Assembly: GCA_947625025.1 (NCBI GenBank)
Contig: CANQMQ010000016.1
Span: 1-33,750 of the forward strand
Reading direction: 5' to 3'
DNA from: an uncultured Clostridia bacterium
GTDB lineage: Bacteria; Bacillota; Clostridia; Christensenellales; Borkfalkiaceae
Length of the DNA: 33,750 bases
The first letter of the stretch is position 1; each line of letters begins with the position of its first letter. The notes under the pieces were generated by a model that was not told the DNA's origin, made no database searches, and saw only the letters and a program-made list of their open reading frames with translations. The position numbers and the translations under genes were made by a program. Below are positions 7,971 through 15,210 of this stretch, piece by piece.

Positions 7971-8076
7971 GCTTTTGGAGAGGGTTACGGAAGTGTTTAC
8001 GGAAGCCCCTTCCGAAAATGCTTTCCCTGCGATGCAAATTCCCAAAACGGCGCATACTGTGGAAGAGGAGGCCGTA

Positions 8077-8904
8077 ATGCCATCGAGTATCACCCACGAA
8101 CTCATTGCCATGGAGACGTTGGAGCTCCTTCCGAAGGGCGCCCAAACCGCCGTATCCCGTGCCCTCGATTACTACACGTTGGGGGCACAGGGGCCCGATC
8201 TCTTCTTCTTTTACAGGCCGCTCTCGGGCTTCAACCTGGGCAAGTTTCTGCACAGAAACCGCGTGGCGGAGTGGTTCGGCGCCATGCTCCTCTCCCTCTG
8301 CGACCGCACGGGGGAGGAATTCGAGAAGTGCCTCGCCTACGCCCTCGGCTTCTGCACCCATCTTTCGGCAGATGCCGTATTCCACCCCTTCGTCTACCGC
8401 TACCTCGAGGCCACGAACTCCCCCAAGGGGGTGCATCAGGAGATGGAGAACGATTGGGATGTGTACTTCTTGAAGAGCATCCGCGGCAGGAGCCCCGAGC
8501 AGTATGAATACCCCTTCCGCCTCAAGGAGATGGCGGCAGACGGCATCCTGTACCGATTTATCTCCGATTGCACCCAAAAGCTCGGGATATCCCTCTCTGC
8601 CGCCCCCTTCCGCACCATGATGCGCACCTTCTCCCTCTACCTTGCCCACTTCCACGGGCGGGTGCACCTCCTCTCCCCCTTCGGGCTCTCCCATCTCTAC
8701 CCGAACGAGGTGCCCGATGAGGCATATCTTCGGGGGAAGCAATTTGAAGCGCTTGCGGGAGCGAAGTCTGCAGACGAATTATTTTTACGGGCGGCAAACG
8801 ACGGCGCCGTCGCCGTGACGGCCTTTCTCGATGCCTTCAACGCGGACATGGTACTCCCAAAAGACATCTTCTCCCGCCATATGCTCACAGGCGAGCAAAT
8901 TTGA
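8077..8904 (+). CDS. Zinc-dependent phospholipase C family protein
   Basis: The product has 275 residues and resembles the Zn_dep_PLPC family found in Clostridia, whose members have an all-helical zinc-site fold. Visible zinc-ligand-type motifs are SSITHELIAMETL near the N-terminus, LGAQGPDLFFFY (about residue 38), and GFCTHLSADAVFHPFVYRYLE (about 92-112), with H-x3-D and H-P spacing. No signal peptide is present, so the protein is probably cytosolic and its substrate is uncertain. The start at 8077 is chosen for GAGGAGG five bases upstream; the frame runs 36 codons further up through a hairpin-rich intergenic stretch and has no support there. The gene is followed by a strong hairpin shared with convergent queH. 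Confidence 0.82.
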   Translation: MPSSITHELIAMETLELLPKGAQTAVSRALDYYTLGAQGPDLFFFYRPLSGFNLGKFLHRNRVAEWFGAMLLSLCDRTGEEFEKCLAYALGFCTHLSADAVFHPFVYRYLEATNSPKGVHQEMENDWDVYFLKSIRGRSPEQYEYPFRLKEMAADGILYRFISDCTQKLGISLSAAPFRTMMRTFSLYLAHFHGRVHLLSPFGLSHLYPNEVPDEAYLRGKQFEALAGAKSADELFLRAANDGAVAVTAFLDAFNADMVLPKDIFSRHMLTGEQI

Positions 8905-8920
8905 AACCATAGTAAGAAGC

Positions 8921-8958
8921 ACCCCCTCGGGCCGACAACCGTTACCCGAGGGGGTTTT
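8921..8958. terminator. Strong terminator between the phospholipase gene and queH
   Basis: An 11-bp stem, ACCCCCTCGGG (8921-8931) with CCCGAGGGGGT (8945-8955), is followed by a T run on the plus strand (8955-8958). It serves the plus-strand gene ending at 8904 and probably also the convergent queH operon, although the minus-strand side has a weaker T-tract. Confidence 0.85.
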
Positions 8959-8971
8959 CATCTTAGATTTG

Positions 8972-9565
8972 TTACGATTCGCGTTTGCTGAATTCACAGC
9001 CGCAGTAGTTCTGGCGGTAGAGGCCGTGCTCCTTGGAGAGCTCCACCGAGCGGAGGTAGCCGCCCCGCTTCTTGAAGTCGGTGGGGAGGTACGAGACCCC
9101 GTACTGCTCCGCAAGGGCGAAGCCCAATTCGTTGATGAGGGGGGCATTTTTGAGCGGGGAGACGGTGAGGGTGGTCCCAAAATAATCGAAGCCGCCCGCC
9201 TTGGCCTCCTGCGCCGTCCTCGAAAGGCGCAACAAAAAGCACTGCCTGCAACGGGCGCCGCCCTCCTCTTCTCCCTCGAGGCCCCGCGCCGCTTCCAAAA
9301 ATTCGGAATGGTCGTAGCCGCAGTCGTAAAACTTCGCCTGCCCCGTCTCGAGGAGCAAGCGCTCCTGCTCCTCCCGCCGCCTCCCGTACTCCTCCGCACA
9401 GTCGAGGTTGGGGTTATAGTAAAAGACGGTCGTCTTAAAATAGGGGGCAAGCTCTTCGAGGCAGTAGGAGGAACACGGCGCACAGCAACTGTGCAGGAGC
9501 AGCCGCTTGCCCGCATCCCGTGCCCGTATTTCCTGCATTTGTTTATCGAAGTTTACAACATTCAT
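8972..9565 (-). CDS. queH: Epoxyqueuosine reductase QueH
   Basis: QueH reduces epoxyqueuosine to queuosine in tRNA, replacing the unrelated QueG; it carries a 4Fe-4S cluster and a second metal site. The 197-residue product has the family's cysteine motifs: LLLHSCCAPCSSYCLE (adjacent cysteines at 27-28), CRQCFLLRL (about 107-110) and NYCGCEFS at the C-terminus. FYYNPN and YFGTTLTVSPLKN are also conserved. The ATG at 9565 overlaps the pdxT stop (ATGA) and has no good ribosome site, so translation is probably coupled. Together with queA in the same window it covers the last two steps of queuosine formation. It is the final gene of the ruvX-pdxS-pdxT-queH chain. Confidence 0.95.
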   Translation of the reverse strand: MNVVNFDKQMQEIRARDAGKRLLLHSCCAPCSSYCLEELAPYFKTTVFYYNPNLDCAEEYGRRREEQERLLLETGQAKFYDCGYDHSEFLEAARGLEGEEEGGARCRQCFLLRLSRTAQEAKAGGFDYFGTTLTVSPLKNAPLINELGFALAEQYGVSYLPTDFKKRGGYLRSVELSKEHGLYRQNYCGCEFSKRES

Positions 9566-10122
9566 CCGATCATGCCCAAAAAGTATTGATGGACCCGCAG
9601 ATCATCGGTGAGCTCGGGGTGGAAGGCCGTGGCGAGCATATTTTTCTGGCGCACGGCCACGATGTGCCCATCCACCTCGGCAAGGGAGCGGGCATCGCCG
9701 TACACCTTCTCGACGAAGGGGGCACGGATGAACACCATGGGGTAGCTCCCCACCCCCTCCATTTGTGCCTCCCGTTTGAAGGATCCGAGCTGGCGTCCGT
9801 ACGCATTTCGGCGCACGATCGCGGACATGGTACCGAGATACACGCTCTCATCGTTGGAAAGTTTGCTTGCAAGCAGGATCATGCCCGCGCAGGTCCCGAA
9901 TACGGGAAGCCCCGCCTCGATGTCCCGCTTGAGGGGGTCCATGAGGCCGATCTCCCGAAGGAGCTTGCCCTGTACCGTCGATTCCCCGCCGCACAGCACC
10001 ACGCCGTCGAGGCTTTGGTAGTGCTCCCTTCTTCGGATCTCCACCGTATCTACGCCGAGCGCACGGAGGGCGCGTTCATGTTCGATAAATGCCCCCTGCA
10101 GGGCAAAGACGCCGATTTTCAC
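9562..10122 (-). CDS. pdxT: Pyridoxal 5'-phosphate synthase glutaminase subunit PdxT
   Basis: PdxT hydrolyses glutamine and channels ammonia to PdxS for PLP synthesis. The 186-residue product has [13 protein letters not shown], the glycine-rich LCGGEST motif (about 44-49), the nucleophile Cys78 in [10 protein letters not shown], and the His-Glu of the triad in AFHPELTDD near the C-terminus. The start codon is GTG at 10122, which overlaps the pdxS stop (GTGA). It also overlaps queH downstream by four bases. Order and overlap with pdxS are typical. Confidence 0.97.
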   Translation of the reverse strand: MKIGVFALQGAFIEHERALRALGVDTVEIRRREHYQSLDGVVLCGGESTVQGKLLREIGLMDPLKRDIEAGLPVFGTCAGMILLASKLSNDESVYLGTMSAIVRRNAYGRQLGSFKREAQMEGVGSYPMVFIRAPFVEKVYGDARSLAEVDGHIVAVRQKNMLATAFHPELTDDLRVHQYFLGMIG

Positions 10123-10991
10123 TTGCCGCGCTCCGCCATGAGCAGGGCGATCTCCTGCTCATTGATGCCGACCATGGCCTCCCCCAAATCTTCGGAGAGC
10201 TCCGCGAGCATCTTGGGATCCTCATAGTTGGTGACGGCCTGCACGATGGCGCGGGCCCGCTTTTGGGGGTTACCCGATTTGAAGATGCCGCTTCCCACGA
10301 ATACGCCCTCTGCCCCGAGCTGCATCATGAGGGCGGCGTCTGCGGGCGTCGCGATGCCGCCCGCCGCAAAGTTGACGACGGGGAGCTTGCCCGTCTCATG
10401 GACGGTGCGGAGAAGTTCGTAGGGCACCTGAAGGCGCTTGGCCTCCTCGAAGAGTTCATCCTCCCGCATGGAGACGACCTTGCGGATCTCCGAATTCATC
10501 ATGCGCATGTGGCGGACCGCCTGCACGACGTCGCCCGTGCCCGGTTCGCCCTTGGTGCGGATCATCGCCGCGCCCTCTTCAATTCTGCGGAGGGCTTCGC
10601 CCAAATCCCGTGCACCGCATACGAAGGGCACCGAAAATTTGGTCTTATCGATGTGGTAGACGTCGTCTGCGGGGGAGAGCACTTCGCTCTCGTCGATGTA
10701 ATCGATTTCAATGGCCTCGAGGATCTGCGCCTCGGCAAAGTGGCCGATCCTGCACTTCGCCATGACGGGAATGGATACGGCATTCTGGATGCCGCGGATC
10801 ATCTTGGGATCGGACATCCTCGAGACGCCGCCCGCCGCACGGATATCCGCGGGGATCCGCTCGAGCGCCATGACGGCACACGCCCCCGCCTCCTCTGCGA
10901 TCCTGGCCTGTTCGGGGGTGGTGACGTCCATAATGACGCCCCCCTTCAACATTTGTGCTAAATTCTTATTGAGCTCCCACCGTTCGTTCAT
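10119..10991 (-). CDS. pdxS: Pyridoxal 5'-phosphate synthase subunit PdxS
   Basis: PdxS condenses ribose 5-phosphate, glyceraldehyde 3-phosphate and ammonia from PdxT into PLP. The 290-residue barrel shows [14 protein letters not shown] (Asp22), [30 protein letters not shown] with the first catalytic lysine, the second lysine in [10 protein letters not shown], and [13 protein letters not shown]. Two start codons are possible. The ATG at 10997 overlaps the stop of the upstream fusion gene, but GAGGAGG sits one base before it. The ATG at 10991 has that same site at an ideal seven bases and is preferred. The ribosome site is built from the Glu codons that end the upstream gene. Confidence 0.97.
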   Translation of the reverse strand: MNERWELNKNLAQMLKGGVIMDVTTPEQARIAEEAGACAVMALERIPADIRAAGGVSRMSDPKMIRGIQNAVSIPVMAKCRIGHFAEAQILEAIEIDYIDESEVLSPADDVYHIDKTKFSVPFVCGARDLGEALRRIEEGAAMIRTKGEPGTGDVVQAVRHMRMMNSEIRKVVSMREDELFEEAKRLQVPYELLRTVHETGKLPVVNFAAGGIATPADAALMMQLGAEGVFVGSGIFKSGNPQKRARAIVQAVTNYEDPKMLAELSEDLGEAMVGINEQEIALLMAERGK

Positions 10992-10993
10992 GC

Positions 10994-11755
10994 TCATTCC
11001 TCCTCTTCATCGGGCTCGAGGGACGCCGCTTCATCGGCATCCTCGAAATCCTCATATTGGGCGCAGAACTCCGCGAATACCTCTTCGAGGAGCTCATCAT
11101 CCTCAATGGTCTCGAGGCGTTCATCCTCCTCGGTGCCCGTGAGGCGGTAGATGGCTACCTCATCCTCCTCCTCTTCGGAGGGCTCGGCGGGCGTAAGCGC
11201 CACATACCATTCCTTCCCGTATTGGAAGGTGAGAAGATGCTCATAGCGGTACGTATTGCCGTCGTCATCGCAAATCTCTACGATGTTTTCATCCTGTTCG
11301 TAATCGTTGTTCTGCTCCTTCATATCCGCACTCCTTTGAATTTTTTCGAGATAGCTTTCGAGAATGTACGCCGCCGCAAGGGAATCCACATGCTTGGTTT
11401 TTTTGTCCCTCTTGGTACTCACGCCGCTGAAAGCGAGGTCCTCCCGTGCCGCACGGGTGGTATACCGCTCGTCCTCGAGCACGACGGGGGCCCCGAGTTC
11501 CTCCTCGAGGGCACGGGCGAACCGCCTCGTCTTTTCGCTCTGGACGCTCTCGCTCCCGTCACGGTTGAGGGGAAGCCCCAAAACGACGGCGGTTGCCCCC
11601 TTCTCCCTTGCGATCTGCGCGACTGCCTTCACGTCCCCTGCAAAATTTCCCGTGCGGAAGTAGGTATCCGAAGGGGTTGCATAGGAGAGGAAGGGGTCTG
11701 ATACGGCGACGCCGATGCGCCTGTCACCGACGTCGAACGCTACAACTGTCTCCAT
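10994..11755 (-). CDS. Fusion of RuvX (YqgF-type putative Holliday junction resolvase) and a DUF1292 domain
   Basis: The open frame encodes 253 residues. Residues 1-144 are a complete RuvX/YqgF protein: [46 protein letters not shown] and [16 protein letters not shown], the RNase H-like family implicated in rRNA processing and junction resolution. Residues 145-253 form a DUF1292 (YrzB-like) protein: acidic, with [31 protein letters not shown] and a poly-acidic tail. In Bacillota these are normally two adjacent genes. Here no stop separates them. An AAAGGAG seven bases before an in-frame ATG (11323) remains at the joint, so a separate 109-residue DUF1292 product is also likely. The start at 11755 is the family start and follows a -10 box by six bases with no ribosome site. 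Its stop overlaps the first pdxS ATG. Confidence 0.9.
   Translation of the reverse strand: METVVAFDVGDRRIGVAVSDPFLSYATPSDTYFRTGNFAGDVKAVAQIAREKGATAVVLGLPLNRDGSESVQSEKTRRFARALEEELGAPVVLEDERYTTRAAREDLAFSGVSTKRDKKTKHVDSLAAAYILESYLEKIQRSADMKEQNNDYEQDENIVEICDDDGNTYRYEHLLTFQYGKEWYVALTPAEPSEEEEDEVAIYRLTGTEEDERLETIEDDELLEEVFAEFCAQYEDFEDADEAASLEPDEEEE
11321..11337 (-). promoter_or_regulatory. Internal ribosome binding site and start within the RuvX-DUF1292 fusion
   Basis: On the minus strand AAAGGAG (11337-11331) lies seven bases before an in-frame ATG (11323-11321) at the exact boundary between the RuvX and DUF1292 domains. This is the site expected for a formerly separate DUF1292 gene. Confidence 0.7.
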
Positions 11756-11761
11756 ACGGGC

Positions 11762-11790
11762 ATTATACCACTTCGCGTGGAAGTTGTAAA
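11762..11790 (-). promoter_or_regulatory. Sigma-A promoter of the ruvX operon, abutting the start codon
   Basis: TTTACA (11790-11785), a 17-bp spacer ending in TGG, and TATAAT (11767-11762) form a near-consensus extended -10 promoter on the minus strand. Exactly six bases lie between TATAAT and the ATG at 11755, so the mRNA is predicted to be leaderless. Confidence 0.85.
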
Positions 11791-11822
11791 GAATTTCCGC
11801 TGCCCAAACGGCCGTAACCCAC

Positions 11823-11849
11823 AAAAAATACGGGGCATGCGCCCCGCAT
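11823..11849 (-). terminator. Terminator of the 12054 operon
   Basis: On the minus strand ATGCGGGGC (11849-11841) pairs with GCCCCGTAT (11836-11828) around a GCAT loop, followed by a run of six T (11828-11823). It is four bases past the stop of the small membrane protein gene and well placed for intrinsic termination. Confidence 0.88.
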
Positions 11850-11853
11850 TTTG

Positions 11854-12054
11854 TTACTTCTTGGTCTTTTTCTCGGGTTTTTCTTCCCCGTCGCCCTCGC
11901 TTGCCTTCAGGCGTTCATCCATCATCTCATCCACTTTCTGCATGATCTCCGCCTGGCTCTTCTTGACAAGGGAGCGGGCCTTGTAGCTGTTGGCGACGAG
12001 AAGTGCGCCGCCGATGGCGCCGAGCGCCACGCCGATACAAAACATCTTTTCCAT
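11854..12054 (-). CDS. Small single-pass membrane protein, YtxH-like
   Basis: The product has 66 residues: a short hydrophobic N-terminal helix (MFCIGVALGAIGGALLVANS) followed by a charged, probably coiled-coil segment with EIMQKVDEMMDERLK and a lysine/glutamate tail. This layout resembles YtxH-type small membrane proteins, but the match is by architecture only. The start at 12054 is chosen for GGAGGAAGAA directly upstream. It lies 88 bases after the putative DNA-binding protein gene. That gap contains a GACGGC/GCCGTC hairpin and a TCCGTATACGGA palindrome. Confidence 0.72.
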   Translation of the reverse strand: MEKMFCIGVALGAIGGALLVANSYKARSLVKKSQAEIMQKVDEMMDERLKASEGDGEEKPEKKTKK

Positions 12055-12142
12055 TTCTTCCTCCGACGGCGTTGCCGTCAGTTGCAGTTTGTGAAAGGAT
12101 ATGCTTCCGTATACGGAGAGCCACTTGGGGAAAGTTGGAAAG

Positions 12143-12706
12143 TTACGCCTCCCCCTTGAGCTTCTCGAGCTCCGCGCGGAGCGCCTCGTTCTCCCGACGC
12201 AGATCGGCGGCGATGCGGGCATAGAGGGCGTCGATCTCCCGCTCGAGCCGCTTTTGCAGGAAGGGTGCGGGGGTCACGCCCGCCTCCCGCTCGGCCTTCT
12301 CCACCCGCTCGGGCTGCTTCTTCAAGAGGTTGCGGTACTTATTCTGCATGCGGAGCATGCGCTTCTCATCCCCGCCCGAGGCCTCGAGGATGCTCCTGCG
12401 GACCGAATACCCCTTCTTCCTGCCCTCCACGACCGTCTCGAGCAGTTCCTCCGTCTCCTCCTCCGTGAAGGGTTGGATGGAGCCCGCCTTCAAATCCTTG
12501 CCCTCGAGGATGCGCCGCACGCGGGAATCATCCTGCTTCTTCAAGAAGGCGTAGTAATAATTGCGGACGCTCCCCTTCGCGCGGTTGTGCTCCTCGCCGT
12601 ACTTCTCAAAGAGATAGGAGAGGGTCTTGCCCGCATTCTTCCCCGTGTAGACATACTCAATCAAGCCGATCGCTTCCTCTTCGGTGTAGCCGTTGATTTT
12701 ATTCAT
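12143..12706 (-). CDS. Putative DNA-binding protein with Myb/SANT-like N-terminus and coiled coil
   Basis: The 187-residue product starts with MNKINGYTEEEAIGLIEYVY and continues with KGSVRNYYYAFLKK, a three-helix pattern reminiscent of Myb/SANT or RsfA-type domains in Bacillota regulators. A second similar helical unit may follow (FTEEETEELLETVVEGRKKG, about residues 83-102). The C-terminal 70 residues are a heptad-rich coiled coil (RLEREIDALYARIAADLRRE). DNA binding is inference from this pattern. The start at 12706 has an AGGTGG site; a GTG three codons earlier is possible. The gene is divergent from the unrecognised gene at 12767, with only 60 bases between start codons. Confidence 0.7.
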   Translation of the reverse strand: MNKINGYTEEEAIGLIEYVYTGKNAGKTLSYLFEKYGEEHNRAKGSVRNYYYAFLKKQDDSRVRRILEGKDLKAGSIQPFTEEETEELLETVVEGRKKGYSVRRSILEASGGDEKRMLRMQNKYRNLLKKQPERVEKAEREAGVTPAPFLQKRLEREIDALYARIAADLRRENEALRAELEKLKGEA

Positions 12707-12725
12707 TGTTACCACCTCGGCGAAA

Positions 12726-12790
12726 TTGTTGACATAATTTTATCCGAATATACATCAATTAAACCGATGAGAGTATGTTTTTTATCCGAA
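12726..12790. promoter_or_regulatory. Short divergent control region with two direct repeats
   Basis: The 60-base gap between two divergent starts holds TTTTATCCGAA at 12738-12748 and again at 12780-12790, 42 bases apart (about four helical turns). On the plus strand TTGTTG (12726-12731), 17 bases and TATACA (12749-12754) form a weak promoter for the 12767 gene. A minus-strand TAAAAT is also present without a good -35. Confidence 0.4.
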
Positions 12791-13642
12791 CGCCCCGCCA
12801 TGCTTACGGTGGGCGGGCTGCCCCTCGGCACGGTAGACGGCTTCGAACGCACTGCCGAACTCGACCCACACGACAATCTCTTCTGTGAGATCGCCCCTGC
12901 GGGGTACCTCCCCGTGCGGTTCTTCTTCAACGAGGCCTTCCTCCACGGCCCGCCCCCGCAGATCGACCTCTGCTATGCCCGCGAGGTGCTCATCCTCTCC
13001 GCACACGGCTTCCTCAGAGAGGACCCCTCCATGCAGATCCATTGGCAGAGGCGGATGGGCGGGCTGCTCTTCACCCTCTATACGCAGGGCAAGACGGCGC
13101 TGTGCATCGGGGCGGGCGCGGAGATGCACGTCCTCCCCCTTGCGGACGGCTTCGAAAGCGCGGAACTGTATTCCGCGGGCGAGCTCTTCCTGCTCGAGGG
13201 GGCGGAGGCCTTCGTGCTGTTTACGGCGAGCGGGGAAGCGCTCGTGCGTTCGGACGGCAAAGTGATAGAGCGGGGGCATGCCGTGAAGGCGGAAGTGCCC
13301 TACCATGATAGCCTCGGGCATACCGCACTCGTCTGCTATGAGGACGGCACGCTCACTTCTTGCACCCTCCGTGCCGCAAGGAGCACCCCCGCCTCCTTCG
13401 GGCTCGCCCTCTTCGAATGTGCCCGCATCGGGGCAAACTGCACCTCCTATCTTGCGGAAGCGCTTCAAGGCAAGGCGGAAAGCCTCAGGGAATACTTAGG
13501 AGACTACCTCGCCGCGGTGCCCACAGGGCGGGAGGACGAGGTGGGCCTCATTTTCAGAAGAAGGCCCCGCATCTATGAGGTGCGGTACTTTTGCATCACG
13601 CTCGAGGACGGCAAGATCTCCAATATCACACCCTCTCCGTAA
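12767..13642 (+). CDS. Hypothetical protein, possible N-terminal beta-sandwich domain
   Basis: The protein is 291 residues when started at the ATG at 12767 and is not recognised. The first 60 residues (MLTVGGLPLGTVDGFERTAEL, then EIAPAGYLPVRFFFNEAFL) look like a short beta-sandwich of the PEGA type. The remainder alternates hydrophobic strands and turns, with no signal peptide or membrane helix. The frame extends far upstream but that part is antisense to the divergent gene. No ribosome site precedes 12767, and the weak promoter would give a leader of about six bases; an ATG at 12800 is an alternative. The gene ends at a hairpin shared with the convergent cyclophilin gene. Confidence 0.65.
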   Translation: MRVCFLSERPAMLTVGGLPLGTVDGFERTAELDPHDNLFCEIAPAGYLPVRFFFNEAFLHGPPPQIDLCYAREVLILSAHGFLREDPSMQIHWQRRMGGLLFTLYTQGKTALCIGAGAEMHVLPLADGFESAELYSAGELFLLEGAEAFVLFTASGEALVRSDGKVIERGHAVKAEVPYHDSLGHTALVCYEDGTLTSCTLRAARSTPASFGLALFECARIGANCTSYLAEALQGKAESLREYLGDYLAAVPTGREDEVGLIFRRRPRIYEVRYFCITLEDGKISNITPSP

Positions 13643-13644
13643 CG

Positions 13645-13676
13645 AAAAAGCGGCTCCCGCAACCTGCGGGAGCCGC
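13645..13676 (-). terminator. Terminator of the cyclophilin-like gene
   Basis: A perfect 12-bp stem, GCGGCTCCCGCA (13650-13661) with TGCGGGAGCCGC (13665-13676), has an ACC loop. On the minus strand it is followed by five T (13649-13645). It lies between convergent stops and may stop both transcripts. Confidence 0.88.
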
Positions 13677-13691
13677 CCCTTGCTCTATAGC

Positions 13692-14669
13692 TCAATATTT
13701 TGTTACCTTCACCGATTTTACGATGATGGGCATGGACATGGGTGTATTGAACGGCGTCTCTTCGTTGTTGATATCCGATTTACGGATGTCCTCGAAGTAG
13801 TCATAGGTGTTGAATTTCACCGTCTGCTCCGCCGTGAAGCTCACGTCCTCGGCGAGGGTATCCTTGTAATCGGCGATGGCCTTCAAGAGCCCGTCGGAGA
13901 GCTGGCTCTGATAGTCGATGGCGCCGCCGATCACGCAATACTTCGCCGTATTGGTGGGGCTGGATTCCCCGAGGAAGGTATAGAAGAGGGAGGTGATGCT
14001 GTTGGTGGCATACTGCGCCGTCTGATACTTCTCCGCCTCGTCTATCTTGCCGTTCCCGTTGACATCGTTGCCCTTGCCGCCGTCTGCGCGGAGCACGGTG
14101 ACATCCGGCGTCTTGCTGCCCTTCTCGGTGTAGTACATCACGAGGGCGCCCTCGCTGTGGTAGTAATCCTTGAGGGCCTCCGAATAGACGCCATTATCCG
14201 AAAACTCGCCGTATACGGTATAGAGGGGATCACGGGTGCCGTCGGGAAGGGTATACCATACCGACTGCGTGAAGTCGTTCCCGTTCTTTTCGAGCTCCTT
14301 TACGGCGGTGAGATAGTCGATCTCTTCAAGTTCGAAGGACTTGCCCGTGTTGTTGGCATCGTAATCGTATGCGTCGCCGTCCTCATCGACGAGGCGGTAG
14401 CCGCCCGTGTAGAGGAAGTTGGAATCGTAATCGTGGACGCAGAGCCCGTTGTAGAAGCCCGCATCCGCGAGCTCGATGAAGTGCTGGACGGTCTTGGGTG
14501 CATCCGCACGGGAGAGCCTGTAATCTACCTTGTAATCCTTCCCGTTGAAGGTGTATATGATCTCTATCTCGGGGTGATCCGTCGTGCAACCCGCAAACAT
14601 CGCAAGGGCGCCGAAGGAGAGCACCGCGGCACATGCAATTGCGCCTATGCGGCGAAACTTCTTTTTCAT
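13692..14669 (-). CDS. Cyclophilin-fold lipoprotein with EF-hand-like insert, probably catalytically altered
   Basis: The 325-residue product has a lysine-rich signal peptide with a lipobox (MFAGC, Cys about residue 26), so it should be anchored outside the membrane. The cyclophilin (peptidyl-prolyl isomerase) fold is clear: DAPKTVQHFIELADAGFYNGL, then VHDYDSNFLYTGG, SEGALVMYY, NSITSLFYTFLGE, YCVIGGAIDY and a final PIIVKSVKV strand. The catalytic FHR is replaced by VHD and the QGG glutamine by TGG, so classical isomerase activity is doubtful. Near residue 200 a loop DVNGNGKIDEAE fits the EF-hand calcium-binding pattern at all key positions. The start at 14669 has AGGAGG six or seven bases upstream and its own promoter. 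Family call is confident; activity is inference. Confidence 0.85.
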   Translation of the reverse strand: MKKKFRRIGAIACAAVLSFGALAMFAGCTTDHPEIEIIYTFNGKDYKVDYRLSRADAPKTVQHFIELADAGFYNGLCVHDYDSNFLYTGGYRLVDEDGDAYDYDANNTGKSFELEEIDYLTAVKELEKNGNDFTQSVWYTLPDGTRDPLYTVYGEFSDNGVYSEALKDYYHSEGALVMYYTEKGSKTPDVTVLRADGGKGNDVNGNGKIDEAEKYQTAQYATNSITSLFYTFLGESSPTNTAKYCVIGGAIDYQSQLSDGLLKAIADYKDTLAEDVSFTAEQTVKFNTYDYFEDIRKSDINNEETPFNTPMSMPIIVKSVKVTKY

Positions 14670-14690
14670 TGCATACCTCCTGTATGTTCT

Positions 14691-14719
14691 ATTGTACCCG
14701 TTTTCCTGCAATCCGTCAA
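14691..14719 (-). promoter_or_regulatory. Sigma-A promoter of the cyclophilin-like gene
   Basis: TTGACG (14719-14714), 17 bases, TACAAT (14696-14691) on the minus strand, 21 bases before the start codon, with AGGAGG between. Confidence 0.85.
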
Positions 14720-14780
14720 GCGCTTTCATGAGGTAGCGGGTGAAAATTCCATAAAATTGGGGGTAAAGCGGCATGGCAAA

Positions 14781-14803
14781 GCCCCTCCGCGGTGCGAAGG
14801 GGC
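14781..14803 (-). terminator. Probable terminator after rplL
   Basis: On the minus strand GCCCCT and AGGGGC form a 6-bp stem, with additional pairing possible in the 11-base loop, followed by only TTTG. It lies 17 bases after the rplL stop, ahead of the separately promoted cyclophilin gene. Confidence 0.55.
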
Positions 14804-14819
14804 GTATTGCGCGTTTTGC

Positions 14820-15188
14820 TTACTTGAGCTCTGCGGTAGCGCCTGCTTCCTTGAGCTTGGCGAGAATGGCCTCTGCATCCGCCTTCGGAACGGCTTCCTT
14901 GAGCACGCCGAGGGATTCCACGGCCTTCTTCGCATCCGCAAGGCCGAGGCCCGTGAATTCGCGGACAACCTTGATGACGCCGATCTTGTTGGCGCCGAAA
15001 TCCTTGAGGACGATATCGAACTCCGTCTTTTCCTCTTCCTGGGGAGCGGCATCCACGGCGGGGCCGCCGGCTACGGCTACGGGAGCGGCAGCGGAAACAC
15101 CGAACTCCTCTTCAAGTGCCTTCACGAGGTCGTTGAGCTCCACAATGCTCATCGCCTTTACTTCTTCGATCAATTTCTGGACATCCAT
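14820..15188 (-). CDS. rplL: Large ribosomal subunit protein bL12 (L7/L12)
   Basis: bL12 forms the flexible stalk that recruits translation GTPases. The 122-residue product has the N-terminal dimerisation part ([20 protein letters not shown]), an alanine-rich hinge near residues 35-50 and the conserved C-terminal domain ([21 protein letters not shown] and GATAELK). The start at 15188 has a CGGAGG site. It follows rplJ by 22 bases. Unusually, rpoB does not follow; a hairpin and an unrelated lipoprotein gene do. Confidence 0.98.
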   Translation of the reverse strand: MDVQKLIEEVKAMSIVELNDLVKALEEEFGVSAAAPVAVAGGPAVDAAPQEEEKTEFDIVLKDFGANKIGVIKVVREFTGLGLADAKKAVESLGVLKEAVPKADAEAILAKLKEAGATAELK

Positions 15189-15210
15189 TTTTTGTTACCT
15201 CCGAATAGAA

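Noticed and set aside
7192-8742. Long minus-strand frame opposite yggS and the phospholipase gene
   Set aside because: No recognisable protein features; the plus-strand genes have motifs, ribosome sites and a terminator.
12101-12766. Upstream extension of the 12767 gene
   Set aside because: This part is antisense to the putative DNA-binding protein gene and contains arginine/leucine-rich shadow sequence without support.
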